Below, one piece after another: positions 17,262-25,253 of a DNA stretch of 64,000 bases. The position numbers were made by a program, and so were the translations under genes. Positions within the stretch are counted from its first letter, which is position 1. Every line of letters begins with the position of its first letter. Under the pieces are notes generated by a model, which was not told the DNA's origin, did not search any database, and worked only from the letters and a program-made list of their open reading frames with translations. Source of the stretch: Candidatus Hydrogenedentota bacterium (GTDB taxonomy: Bacteria; Hydrogenedentota; Hydrogenedentia; Hydrogenedentales; CAITNO01); NCBI GenBank assembly GCA_903893795.1, contig CAITNO010000152.1, positions 1 through 64,000 of the forward strand. The letters are read 5' to 3'.

Positions 17262-17975
17262 GTGAGCAAGAAGAAGATCGTCCTCACGGCAATGGCCGCA
17301 GTCACTGTCGTCCTCATCGCCGGGTGCATCACCCACACCGCGGCGGACAGCAAGAAACCGGCCCCCATCGCGGAGGGCAAGGCAACGGCCGCCCCGACCG
17401 GCGAAGGCTGGGTTAACCTGCTCGACGACCAGCATGCGGCCGCATGGAAAAACGTGACCGACAAAGAGAACCTCTTCGAACTTAAGGACGGCGTCCTGCA
17501 CATCTTCGGCTGCAAAAAATCCAGCCTGCGCTACGCCGGATACACCGCCGAGGAATTTGGTGATTTCGACCTGCACGTCGAGTTCAAGGTGGCCAAGGGC
17601 GCCAACAGCGGCGTTTTCCTCCGCGCCCAGCCCGAAGGTGCCGCCTACCGCGGCTTTGAAGTTCAGGTGCAGGACGATTTCGGCAATCCGCCCGACAAGA
17701 ACACCTGCGGCGCAATCTACGACGTGGTGAGCCCCATGTTCAACACCTGCCGTCCCGCAGGCGAATGGAACTCCTTCGACATCTCCGTCCAGGGCGGCAA
17801 GGTCATCGTCATCATGAACGGCTGGAAGGTCATCGACACCGACTTCGCGCTCATGACCAAGCCCATCGGCAAGTTCAAGGTCCCCTATGCAGGCATGCCC
17901 GCCAAAGGCAAAATCACCCTGCAGGACCACCACGGTGAGGCCTGGTTCCGCAACATCGTCATCAAGAAGAAGTAG
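17262..17975 (+). CDS. DUF1080 (3-keto-disaccharide hydrolase-type) lipoprotein
   Basis: 237 residues from a GTG at 17262 with GGAG eight bases upstream. VLIAGC ends the signal peptide as a lipobox, with Cys22 as the predicted lipidated residue, so the protein sits on a membrane facing the periplasm or outside. The rest is a DUF1080/concanavalin-like beta-sandwich: WVNLLDDQHAAAWKNV, GVLHIFGCKKS, FDLHVEFKVAKGANSGVFLR, GFEVQVQDD and a final HHGEAWFRNIVIKKK. Some relatives hydrolyse 3-keto-glycosides; others have unknown roles. DUF1080 proteins are abundant in Hydrogenedentes, Planctomycetes and Verrucomicrobia, which supports that type of host. A polysaccharide-degrading role is likely but not shown by context. 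Confidence 0.88.
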   Translation: MSKKKIVLTAMAAVTVVLIAGCITHTAADSKKPAPIAEGKATAAPTGEGWVNLLDDQHAAAWKNVTDKENLFELKDGVLHIFGCKKSSLRYAGYTAEEFGDFDLHVEFKVAKGANSGVFLRAQPEGAAYRGFEVQVQDDFGNPPDKNTCGAIYDVVSPMFNTCRPAGEWNSFDISVQGGKVIVIMNGWKVIDTDFALMTKPIGKFKVPYAGMPAKGKITLQDHHGEAWFRNIVIKKK

Positions 17976-17978
17976 CCC

Positions 17979-17998
17979 TTTCCCAGACGGCTGGGAAA
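17979..17998 (+). terminator. Stem-loop after the DUF1080 gene
   Basis: TTTCCCAG and CTGGGAAA form a perfect 8-bp stem with an ACGG loop, directly after the stop codon. There is no T run, so termination is uncertain. Confidence 0.4.
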
Positions 17999-18001
17999 AC
18001 A

Positions 18002-18073
18002 CTGGGAGCGCCGGCATCCCTGCCGGCTGTGTTCGCGCGTAAAGAAAGCCGGCAAGGATGCCGGCGCTCCCAG
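18002..18073. repeat. Palindromic repeat, family C, paired arms
   Basis: The 27 bases at 18002-18028 (CTGGGAGCGCCGGCATCCCT...) are the reverse complement of 18047-18073 with one mismatch, around an 18-base loop. The left arm with its next bases recurs inside the ABC ATPase gene at 35518 and, split by another repeat, inside the beta-propeller gene at 27658. Confidence 0.85.
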
Positions 18074-18184
18074 TAAGGCCAAGAATATCCATTTCATTGT
18101 CGCGTGTTGTATCATCTGCGCTCCGCGCGACATGAAATGCGCGGCTAATTTGTTGTCTGGTTGGACAAAGGAGAAATAGAGACC

Positions 18185-19477
18185 ATGAAATCAGCAATTT
18201 TCCGAACTCCTATGATCATTCTGTGCGCCGCACTGGCGTTTTTCGCGCTTTCCGCGTCTGCGGCGGACTGGTCGCAGTTCATGGGACCCAACCGCGACGG
18301 CGTCTCGCCGGAAACCGGTTTGGCGCGCACCTGGCCCGACGGCGGACCCAAAGTGGTGTGGACCCTGCCGCTCGGGCAGGGCTACGCCTCCCCGTCGGTG
18401 CGCGACGGCGAGATTTATGTGCTCGACCGGGTGGACCAGAAGCAGGACGTGCTGCGCTGCCTGGGCCTGAACGACGGCAAGGAACTGTGGAACTTTGCCT
18501 ATGACGCGCCGGGCGAGGTGAGCCATGACGGTTCGCGCACGGCCCCGACCATTGACGAGAAGAGCGTGTACACCGTGGGCGCCCTCGGCCATTTCTACTG
18601 CGTTGACCGCAAGACGCACAAAGCACTGTGGAACAAGAACCTGGTGGCCGATTTCGGCGGCCAGGAACCGGGTTGGGGCGTGGTGCAGGCACCGTCGCTC
18701 TACAAGGACCTGGTGATTGTCTCCGCGATGGCCAAGGAAGGCTGCATTGTCGTGGCCTACAAGAAAGACAGCGGCGACATCGCGTGGAAGTCCGAAGTGC
18801 TGGGCCTGCTGGGCTATTCGACGCCGGTGGTCACCCGGGTGGCCGGCGCGGACCAGGTGGTCATGATCGGCGCGTGCAAAAAGGGCGGCGGCAGTCCCGG
18901 CAAAGTGGCGGGGTTGAACCCGGACACGGGCGCGACGCTGTGGACCTATGACGGCTTCCAGTGCCCCATCCCCATCCCCTACCCCACCACGCTGCCCGAT
19001 GACCGTCTCTTCATCACCGGCGGCTACGGCGCGGGCTCCTGCATGATCCAGGTGAAACAGCAGGAAGGCAAGTACACCGTCAAGGAAATCTTCAAGACGG
19101 CCGAATGCGGCAGCCAGATTCAGCAGCCGCTCTTCTACAAGGACCACCTCTACATCAACAGCAACTCAAACGAGCGCGAAGACGGCCTGATGTGCATGGC
19201 GCTCGACGGGCAGATCGCCTGGAAAACGAAAGACTCCTGGTTCACCGCCACCTTCGAGCGTGGCCCGCTCCTGCTGGCCGACGGGATGATTTACAACCTC
19301 GACGGGAAAAAGGGCATCCTTTACCTGGTAGATCCCTCGCCCGAGGCGTTCAAGAAAATCGCCGAGGTGAAACTGCTCGGCGGCAAGGAAATCTGGTCGC
19401 CCATGGCCCTCTCGCAGGGCAAGCTTTTGGTCCGCAGCCAGTCGGAAATGAAGTGCCTGGATGTCAAGACGCCCTGA
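18185..19477 (+). CDS. Secreted PQQ-like beta-propeller protein
   Basis: 430 residues from the ATG at 18185 (GGAG 11 bases upstream). A signal peptide ends at SASA. The mature protein is a chain of PQQ-type beta-propeller blades: DWSQFMGPNRDGVSPETG, the GxxY/W strands ending in DGKELWNF, THKALWNKN, SGDIAWKSE, TGATLWTYD and DGQIAWKTK. The opening WxQFxGPNRDG is typical of the family found beside many planctomycete- and Hydrogenedentes-type genes. No quinoprotein-dehydrogenase active-site Asp/Cys-Cys motif is visible, so it is more likely a binding or scaffold protein in the periplasm than an enzyme. It is one of four such propellers in the window. Confidence 0.85.
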   Translation: MKSAIFRTPMIILCAALAFFALSASAADWSQFMGPNRDGVSPETGLARTWPDGGPKVVWTLPLGQGYASPSVRDGEIYVLDRVDQKQDVLRCLGLNDGKELWNFAYDAPGEVSHDGSRTAPTIDEKSVYTVGALGHFYCVDRKTHKALWNKNLVADFGGQEPGWGVVQAPSLYKDLVIVSAMAKEGCIVVAYKKDSGDIAWKSEVLGLLGYSTPVVTRVAGADQVVMIGACKKGGGSPGKVAGLNPDTGATLWTYDGFQCPIPIPYPTTLPDDRLFITGGYGAGSCMIQVKQQEGKYTVKEIFKTAECGSQIQQPLFYKDHLYINSNSNEREDGLMCMALDGQIAWKTKDSWFTATFERGPLLLADGMIYNLDGKKGILYLVDPSPEAFKKIAEVKLLGGKEIWSPMALSQGKLLVRSQSEMKCLDVKTP

Positions 19478-19526
19478 CGGTGTCTTGAATTTGAGATCTC
19501 AGGCCTGAGATTTCAGCTGTCCATTA

Positions 19527-19549
19527 TCAACTGTCAACTGCCAACTGCC
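19527..19549. repeat. Short tandem TCAACTG repeat
   Basis: Three imperfect copies of TCAACTGYC lie in the gap between the propeller gene and the radical SAM gene. Low-complexity tract. Confidence 0.5.
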
Positions 19550-19707
19550 CTCCGCAGTTTGGACGGCACTTGCCGTTGCTGGTAGACTAACCCCATACGG
19601 AACCTTACCTTCGCGGTGGCAGGCAGGCAGTCGGCACATGACGGGCCGGGACGACGTGTGAAACATCCTATAGCGCGGACGTTGCGTCTCGAGGCGGACA
19701 CTGGTCT

Positions 19708-20715
19708 ATGGCAAAACGCAGCAAGTTTCAACTGGGTCAAGCGGTGACAATGGCAGTAGCCCTGTTCCGCATTCACGTGTTGCGCAGCCGCTCCCCCCTA
19801 TTTGTTTCCTGGAACATCACCTTCCGCTGCAATCTTCACTGTCAGTATTGCAACGCGCACAGCGCCCGCCACGACGAGTGGGACGTGCCGCGCATTCTGG
19901 CAGGGCTGGACACGCTGTGGGGCTTGGGAGTCCGCTGGATTACCTTCGGCGGGGGCGAACCCTTTATGAAGGACGGCTTGGGCAAGATCCTCTCTCATGC
20001 GAAGGGACTGGGCTTTAATGTTTTTCTGAGCACAAACGGCTGGCTGGCATCGCAGCATCGGGCCGATCTTGTGTCCGTCGATCACGTCAATATCAGCCTG
20101 GACGGCCCGAGGGAGGTGCATGACCTCGTGCGGGGCAAGGGCGCTTTCGACAAGGCCCTGGAAGGCGTGGACGTGTGCCGGGAGGAGGGAGTCCCGGTGT
20201 CGCTGTTGTGCGTGCTGTCGAAATACAATCTGGAGCACGTGGACGAAGTGCTCCGCATTGCCTCGGAACGCGGATTGACGGTAATGTTTCAGCCCGCGAC
20301 CCGCTGGCTGAATTCCTCCGAGGAATCGAACGAGATTTGCCCGCCCGTGGAGGAGTACCGGGCCACGGTGGCGCGGCTGATGGAACTCAAGCGAAACGGC
20401 GCGCCGATTCGCAATTCACTGGGGGGGCTGGAGCACATTGCGCATTGGCCCGACCCGACGCCGATATGGTGCGTGGCCGGACGGCTCATATCCGTGCTGG
20501 AACCCGACGGCTACGTGCTGACCTGCCATCAGGCGCAGGTGGGCACTTTCCTCCGGGCAAAATGCGAGGATGCGCCGCTGGCGGACCGTTTCCAAAAGGC
20601 GCCGATTCCGGCGGGATGCGTTCAGTGCTGGTGCTCACCGCTGGTGGAGCTGGCCCTGCTGTTTTCACTGCGTCCGAGTTCCATCATAAACGCCTTTCGG
20701 ACGCTGCTCTCATGA
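19708..20715 (+). CDS. Radical SAM protein with SPASM-like C-terminus
   Basis: 335 residues. Cys41, Cys45 and Cys48 form the CxxxCxxC motif (CNLHCQYC) that binds the [4Fe-4S] cluster cleaving S-adenosylmethionine. FGGGEPF is the SAM-binding GGE motif, and the half-barrel continues to about residue 230. The C-terminal 80 residues have further cysteines (TPIWCVAGR, VLTCHQA, CEDAP, AGCVQCWC) like the auxiliary-cluster regions of SPASM or twitch enzymes. The N-terminal 30 residues are basic. Its stop overlaps a 22-codon frame, which in turn overlaps the carbamoyltransferase start, so the set is translationally linked. Substrate unknown: a peptide, a sugar or a lipid precursor are all possible. 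Confidence 0.88.
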   Translation: MAKRSKFQLGQAVTMAVALFRIHVLRSRSPLFVSWNITFRCNLHCQYCNAHSARHDEWDVPRILAGLDTLWGLGVRWITFGGGEPFMKDGLGKILSHAKGLGFNVFLSTNGWLASQHRADLVSVDHVNISLDGPREVHDLVRGKGAFDKALEGVDVCREEGVPVSLLCVLSKYNLEHVDEVLRIASERGLTVMFQPATRWLNSSEESNEICPPVEEYRATVARLMELKRNGAPIRNSLGGLEHIAHWPDPTPIWCVAGRLISVLEPDGYVLTCHQAQVGTFLRAKCEDAPLADRFQKAPIPAGCVQCWCSPLVELALLFSLRPSSIINAFRTLLS

Positions 20716-20780
20716 CAAGAAAGCCGCCTCAGGAAACCGAATATGTGGGTGAAAAGCTGACAACCAGAGAAGTATCGTGA
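20712..20780 (+). CDS. 22-residue overlapping reading frame (possible coupling leader or peptide)
   Basis: ATGA joins its start to the radical SAM stop, and its TGA lies within the GTGA that starts the carbamoyltransferase. It would encode MTRKPPQETEY followed by VGEKLTTREVS. This exact bridging suggests it carries ribosomes from one gene to the next. A product with its own role, such as a modified peptide, cannot be excluded but nothing supports it beyond position. Confidence 0.35.
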   Translation: MTRKPPQETEYVGEKLTTREVS

Positions 20781-22546
20781 TAGTACTCGGAATTAATGAA
20801 GACCTGTTTGATTCGGGAGTGGCACTGTGCGACGGACCAAAGGTGCTGTTCGCCTCGAATGAGGAGCGCTACACACGGGCCAAGAACGAGGGCGGCTTTC
20901 CCTTCCAGGCACTCGCTTCGCTCTTTGCCACCACGGGGATACGACTGAGCGATATTGACCGGGTGTGTCTGGCGGGATTCATGACCCCGCCCCTTCCGGT
21001 ACGCATGGTGCCAGCCTTTCACAACTGGCTGTTCAATGCGCGCCGGAGCCACAAAGAGTCCTTTCTTCGCGGACTGCTGGACGATGTGACCTTTTACACG
21101 CCAATTTCGCACACCTCGGACCGGTCGTTGATGCGCTCGGCGATCAAACCCTTTCTGGGACCTGTATCGCGCAGGATGTTTCCCAAAGAACTGCGGGGCA
21201 AGCCCTTCCGCTTCGTCGACCACCACTACGCGCACGCCGCAAGCGCCTGGCATTTGTCGGGCTTTGAAGAGGCGCTGTGCATCACCTCGGACGGCATGGG
21301 CGACGGACTGTCGCTGACGGTGAGCACCTGCGGTCCCCTGTCCAAAGTGAAGCGTGCGGAACGGAGTTCCCGCTATCCCGAAGACGGGGGTGTGACACCT
21401 TGGGGGGGGATGGAGCGGCTGTGGACGGCGTCCTCGCGGGATTCCTTCGGGCTGTTCTTCCAGGTGCTGACCGAAGCCCTCGGCTTTCTTTCATGCCGGG
21501 ATGAGGGAAAGCTGACGGGCCTCGCAGCGAACGGGGACCATACCCGGGTGACAGAGCCGGACCCCTTCCGCATGGTGGACGGGCGCCTGGTGTATGACGG
21601 ACCGGCCTTTGGCCAGCGCGGGATTCAGTGGGCGCGCAAACACTATGCGGGCCGCTTTTCGCGGGAAGATTTGTCTGCATGGGGACAGTACCTGCTGGAA
21701 AAGCACACCGTGGAGATTGCCAGGTATTGGCTTCAGAAGACGGGGTTGAAGCGGTTGGTACTGTCGGGGGGCGTGTTCGCCAACGTAAAGTTGAATCAGC
21801 GGCTCCATGAACTGGAGGAGGTGGAGGCGCTGTTTGTGTGCCCCAATATGGGCGACGGCGGACTGGGCCATGGCGCCATCTGCGCGGAACATTTGACCCC
21901 GCCGGAAAAACTGAAGAACGTGTTCTGGGGCGAGTCGTACAGCGACGCCCAGATAGAGCTGGTGCTGAAACGCGCGGGCGTGGACTACGATGCCTGTCCC
22001 AGCGAAGGGGAAAAGGTCGGGCAACTGCTGGCGGAGGGGAAAATCGTGGGCCGCTTCCAAGGGCGGATGGAGTGGGGGCCCCGAGCCTTGGGCAACCGGT
22101 CCATCCTGGTCCGCACAACGGACCGCCAGGTCGTGGACCGCCTGAACGGACTGCTGAAACGCAGCGATTTCATGCCCTTCGCCCCGGCCATGCTGGACGA
22201 GGACGTGGACGAATACATGAAAAACTGGGGGGCGGGCCGCCTTGCCGCGCAGTTTATGACGGTCTGCTTCGACTGCACCGAGCGGATGCACCGGGACCAC
22301 CCGGCGGTGGTCCACACCGACGGCACGGCGCGCGGGCAGTTGGTGGAGGCGGAGAGCAATCCAAGCTTCCACCGCATCCTGACCGAATTCAAGCGCCGTT
22401 GCGGCAACAGCGTGGTGCTCAACACCAGTTTCAACATCCACGAAGAGCCCATTGTTCGCACGCCGGAAGAGGGTGTCGCGGCATTCGTAAACGCTGGGCT
22501 GGACTATCTGTCCATCGGCGGTTTTTTGGCGAGGGGCAAGGGTTAA
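20777..22546 (+). CDS. Carbamoyltransferase, NodU/CmcH/TobZ family
   Basis: 589 residues from a GTG at 20777 with AGAGAAG just upstream. The N-terminal ASKHA-type Kae1-like domain carries DHHYAHAASAWHLSG (about residues 148-160), with the metal-binding histidines that make carbamoyl-adenylate, plus LVLSGGVFANVKLNQRL. The C-terminal YrdC-like domain has GRFQGRMEWGPRALGNRSIL and NTSFNIHEEPIV, where the carbamoyl group is transferred. In known cases the acceptor is a hydroxyl of a sugar or natural product (nodulation factor, cephalosporin, tobramycin). Together with the radical SAM partner it probably decorates a specialised metabolite or envelope glycan. No biosynthetic scaffold genes flank the pair. 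Confidence 0.93.
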   Translation: MIVLGINEDLFDSGVALCDGPKVLFASNEERYTRAKNEGGFPFQALASLFATTGIRLSDIDRVCLAGFMTPPLPVRMVPAFHNWLFNARRSHKESFLRGLLDDVTFYTPISHTSDRSLMRSAIKPFLGPVSRRMFPKELRGKPFRFVDHHYAHAASAWHLSGFEEALCITSDGMGDGLSLTVSTCGPLSKVKRAERSSRYPEDGGVTPWGGMERLWTASSRDSFGLFFQVLTEALGFLSCRDEGKLTGLAANGDHTRVTEPDPFRMVDGRLVYDGPAFGQRGIQWARKHYAGRFSREDLSAWGQYLLEKHTVEIARYWLQKTGLKRLVLSGGVFANVKLNQRLHELEEVEALFVCPNMGDGGLGHGAICAEHLTPPEKLKNVFWGESYSDAQIELVLKRAGVDYDACPSEGEKVGQLLAEGKIVGRFQGRMEWGPRALGNRSILVRTTDRQVVDRLNGLLKRSDFMPFAPAMLDEDVDEYMKNWGAGRLAAQFMTVCFDCTERMHRDHPAVVHTDGTARGQLVEAESNPSFHRILTEFKRRCGNSVVLNTSFNIHEEPIVRTPEEGVAAFVNAGLDYLSIGGFLARGKG

Positions 22547-22715
22547 GGGTGCCGAAAGTTGACTGGGGGGGCGGGTATCTTTACGATCTAGACGTATTCC
22601 TTGCCGGTGCCGAAAACCGGGCTTCTGCAAGCCCCGGTTTTATAGTGTCTTCGACGTGCCGGTCGGCGACTGTTTTCATAATGCTCCCCTGGACAATATC
22701 GCAGTAAAGCATCAA

Positions 22716-24155
22716 ATGACGTCCAATACCCGAAAATCCCTTCCGGCGTTGATCGCCCTTGCGTTCGCCGCCGTTGTTGCCGGTTGCGCCCTGTGGACTT
22801 GGTTTGTCCATGACGCGGAACCGGGGATGCAGACGCGCCTGCCCGGCGCGGACGGCACGCCTGCCGGGGAGAAGGGCAAGAGCAAGAAAGTCGATCTCAA
22901 GGGCCGTTTCGAGCAGTTTGACGGGGTCGCGGCCAGTCTGCCCGGCGCTTGGACGCGCTTTCGCGGCGCCGATTTCGACAACATCCGCAAGGACGGACCG
23001 CCCCTGGAGGAGGCATGGCCCAAAGAGGGTCCGCCCGTGCTGTGGAAAGTGGAGTTGGGTGAGGGTCATGCCGGTCCCGCCGTGCTTGCGGGTCGGGTCT
23101 ATCTGATTGACTACGACGAACAGTCCAAGTCGGACGCCATACGCTGCTTTTCGCTCGCGGACGGGAAGGAAATCTGGCGCCATTCCTACACAAACACCGT
23201 GAAACGAAACCACGGCATGTCGCGCACCGTGCCCGCTGTGACGGACAAGTGCCTGGTGACCATCGGCCCGCGGTGCCACGTGGTCTGCCTGGACCCCGCG
23301 TCCGGCGCCTTCCGCTGGGGCATCGACCTGCAGCGTGACTACGGCACCAAGGAACCCCTGTGGTACACCGGCCAGTGCCCGCTTATTGAGGACGGCAGGG
23401 TCGTTCTGGCCCCCTGCGGCACCGATGTGCTCATGATGGCCGTGGACGCCGAAACGGGCGCGCCCCTCTGGAAAACGCCCAACGCGCGCAAGTGGAACAT
23501 GTCGCACGGCTCCATCATGCCCATGACCATCGCGGGCAAAAAGATGTACGTCTACTGCGCCGTGGGCGGCGTTGCCGGGGTGTCGGCCGAAGCCGCCGAT
23601 GCGGGCGCACTGCTGTGGGAAGTGCCCTGGAACGCCAAGGTAGTGGCCCCCTCCCCCGTGCTGCTCAACGACGGCAAGATCCTGCTGTGCGCCGGATACG
23701 GCGAGGGCAGCGTGATGGTCCAGGTCCACGGCGACAACGGCGCATTCAAGGCCGAAACGCTGTACAAGCGCGGACCGAAGGACGGCATCACCTCGGAGCA
23801 GCAGACACCCATGGTGTCGGACGGACTGCTTTACGGGGTCATGCCCAAGGACTCAGGCGCGCTGCGCTCGCAGTTTGTGTGCTACAACTTCAACGGCGAC
23901 CTGGTCTGGTCCAGCGGCCAGTCCAACCGTTTCGGCCTGGGCCCCTATCTGCTGGCCGACGGCAAGTTTTTCGTGCTGAACGACGAGGGCGAGTTGACCA
24001 TGGTCAAGGCCAGCCGCGACGGGTATAAGCCGCTGGCGACGGCCCAAATCCTGCACGGGCAGGATTCATGGGGACCCATGGCCATTGCGGGCGACCGGCT
24101 GCTGCTGCGCGATTCGACGCAAATGGTCTGCATTTCGCTGGCGGCGGGGAAATAA
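22716..24155 (+). CDS. PQQ-like beta-propeller lipoprotein or membrane-anchored protein
   Basis: 479 residues from the ATG at 22716; no strong ribosome site, but this start begins a signal sequence with a lipobox (VVAGC, Cys24). A 40-residue charged linker (KGKSKKVDLKGRFEQ) leads to a propeller from about residue 70: AWTRFRGADFDNIRKDG, DGKEIWRHS, SGAFRWGIDL, TGAPLWKTP, AGALLWEVP and NGDLVWSSG. Similar in order to the propeller at 18185. No catalytic site is recognised. It opens the tight gene run ending at 39446, four bases before the NHL-repeat gene, so it probably forms part of the periplasmic side of that system. Confidence 0.82.
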   Translation: MTSNTRKSLPALIALAFAAVVAGCALWTWFVHDAEPGMQTRLPGADGTPAGEKGKSKKVDLKGRFEQFDGVAASLPGAWTRFRGADFDNIRKDGPPLEEAWPKEGPPVLWKVELGEGHAGPAVLAGRVYLIDYDEQSKSDAIRCFSLADGKEIWRHSYTNTVKRNHGMSRTVPAVTDKCLVTIGPRCHVVCLDPASGAFRWGIDLQRDYGTKEPLWYTGQCPLIEDGRVVLAPCGTDVLMMAVDAETGAPLWKTPNARKWNMSHGSIMPMTIAGKKMYVYCAVGGVAGVSAEAADAGALLWEVPWNAKVVAPSPVLLNDGKILLCAGYGEGSVMVQVHGDNGAFKAETLYKRGPKDGITSEQQTPMVSDGLLYGVMPKDSGALRSQFVCYNFNGDLVWSSGQSNRFGLGPYLLADGKFFVLNDEGELTMVKASRDGYKPLATAQILHGQDSWGPMAIAGDRLLLRDSTQMVCISLAAGK

Positions 24156-24158
24156 ACC

Positions 24159-25253
24159 ATGCAACAGGAACCGACAAAGAACGCACCCAAACACCTGCCG
24201 GCGTGGCTGTGGGCCGTGCTCACCGTTGCCGTGGTGGCGCTGGTCGTCGTCATCGCCGCCACAGACCGCGGCAACGAACCGGGTCCGGCCTACAAGCTCG
24301 ACCTCAAGCCCTTCACGAAGGTGGACGACAAGGATGTGGCTTTCCGCCAGACCGCGCGCTTCCCGCTGAATCTGGAGGAACCGTCCGCGCTGGCCGTCGC
24401 CGGAGACGGGACTATCTGCGTCGCGGGAAAAGGTGCGGTGCTGCTGCTGGACGGCGAGGGCCGTGAGACGGCGCGCCATGCCGTGCAGGGCACCCCCGAT
24501 GCGATGGCGGTGGCTCCGGACGGGAAACTGCTGCTGGGCATGCGCAACCACGTGCGGGTGCTGGACGCCGCGGGCGCAACGCTGGTGGACTGGAAGGAAC
24601 TCGGCGACCGCGCCTATATCACCTCCATCGCCGCCAACGACAAGGATGTGTTCGTGGCCGATGCGGGGAACCGGGTCGTGCTGCACTATGATTACGGCGG
24701 CAACGTGCTGAACGAGATGGGCCAGCGCGACCCAAAACACGAGTTTGACGGATTCGTGGTGCCCAGCCCCTATTTCGACGCGGCCTTTGATGCGTCGGGC
24801 CTGCTGTGGATTGTCAATCCCGGCCGGCACGGTTTGGAGAACCACCGCCCCACCGGCGAGTTGGTCAGTTCCTGGTACAGGCCGGGCATGGACCTGAACG
24901 GTTTCTGCGGCTGCTGCAACCCGACGCACATCGCGTTTCGCAACGACGGCTCGGTGGTCACCGCCGAAAAAGGCATCAACCGCGTCAAGGTTTACGCGCC
25001 GGACAACACGCTGATCGGCGTGGTCGCCAGGCCGGATGACCTGCCGGCAACCAGCGACGAAAACGACAGCCACTCGCCAGTGAAAGACCTGGCCGTGGAC
25101 AAGAAGGATCGCATCCTGATTTTGGTCGGGTCCATGAAGGCGATTCTGGTGTATGAACCGAAAGAAACAGGGACTGACACAAGCGTAGCGACTGCCACAG
25201 GCAGGCGCGAAGACGTGTCTGTCCCTGCTTTTTCAGGAGACCGGAAACCATGA
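24159..25253 (+). CDS. Membrane-anchored NHL/SMP-30-like beta-propeller with FCGCC motif
   Basis: 364 residues. A membrane helix at about 15-35 follows a short cytoplasmic tail. Six-bladed NHL-type strands follow: EEPSALAVAGDGTICVA, TPDAMAVAPDGKLLLGM, DKDVFVADAGNRVVLHY, DASGLLWIVNPGRH and HIAFRNDGSVVTAEKGINRV. An unusual FCGCCNPTH at 249-257 has three cysteines that could bind metal or a cluster near the electron-carrying partners. The last 25 residues (ETGTDTSVATATGRRED...) are encoded by a dispersed repeat whose second copy begins the next gene. The stop overlaps the next start as ATGA. Role inferred as a periplasmic component of the redox cluster. Confidence 0.75.
   Translation: MQQEPTKNAPKHLPAWLWAVLTVAVVALVVVIAATDRGNEPGPAYKLDLKPFTKVDDKDVAFRQTARFPLNLEEPSALAVAGDGTICVAGKGAVLLLDGEGRETARHAVQGTPDAMAVAPDGKLLLGMRNHVRVLDAAGATLVDWKELGDRAYITSIAANDKDVFVADAGNRVVLHYDYGGNVLNEMGQRDPKHEFDGFVVPSPYFDAAFDASGLLWIVNPGRHGLENHRPTGELVSSWYRPGMDLNGFCGCCNPTHIAFRNDGSVVTAEKGINRVKVYAPDNTLIGVVARPDDLPATSDENDSHSPVKDLAVDKKDRILILVGSMKAILVYEPKETGTDTSVATATGRREDVSVPAFSGDRKP
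25164..25233 (+). repeat. Dispersed repeat family F, copy 1, within the NHL gene
   Basis: GGGACTGACAC at one end and GTGTCTGTCCC at the other are inverted with one mismatch. It encodes the C-terminal tail of the NHL protein. A second copy starts about 93 bases later. Confidence 0.7.

Noticed and set aside
18185..19477. PQQ-dependent alcohol or glucose dehydrogenase
   Set aside because: The propeller blades match the PQQ-repeat superfamily, but catalytic and PQQ-contact motifs of quinoprotein dehydrogenases are not visible; this applies to all four propellers.
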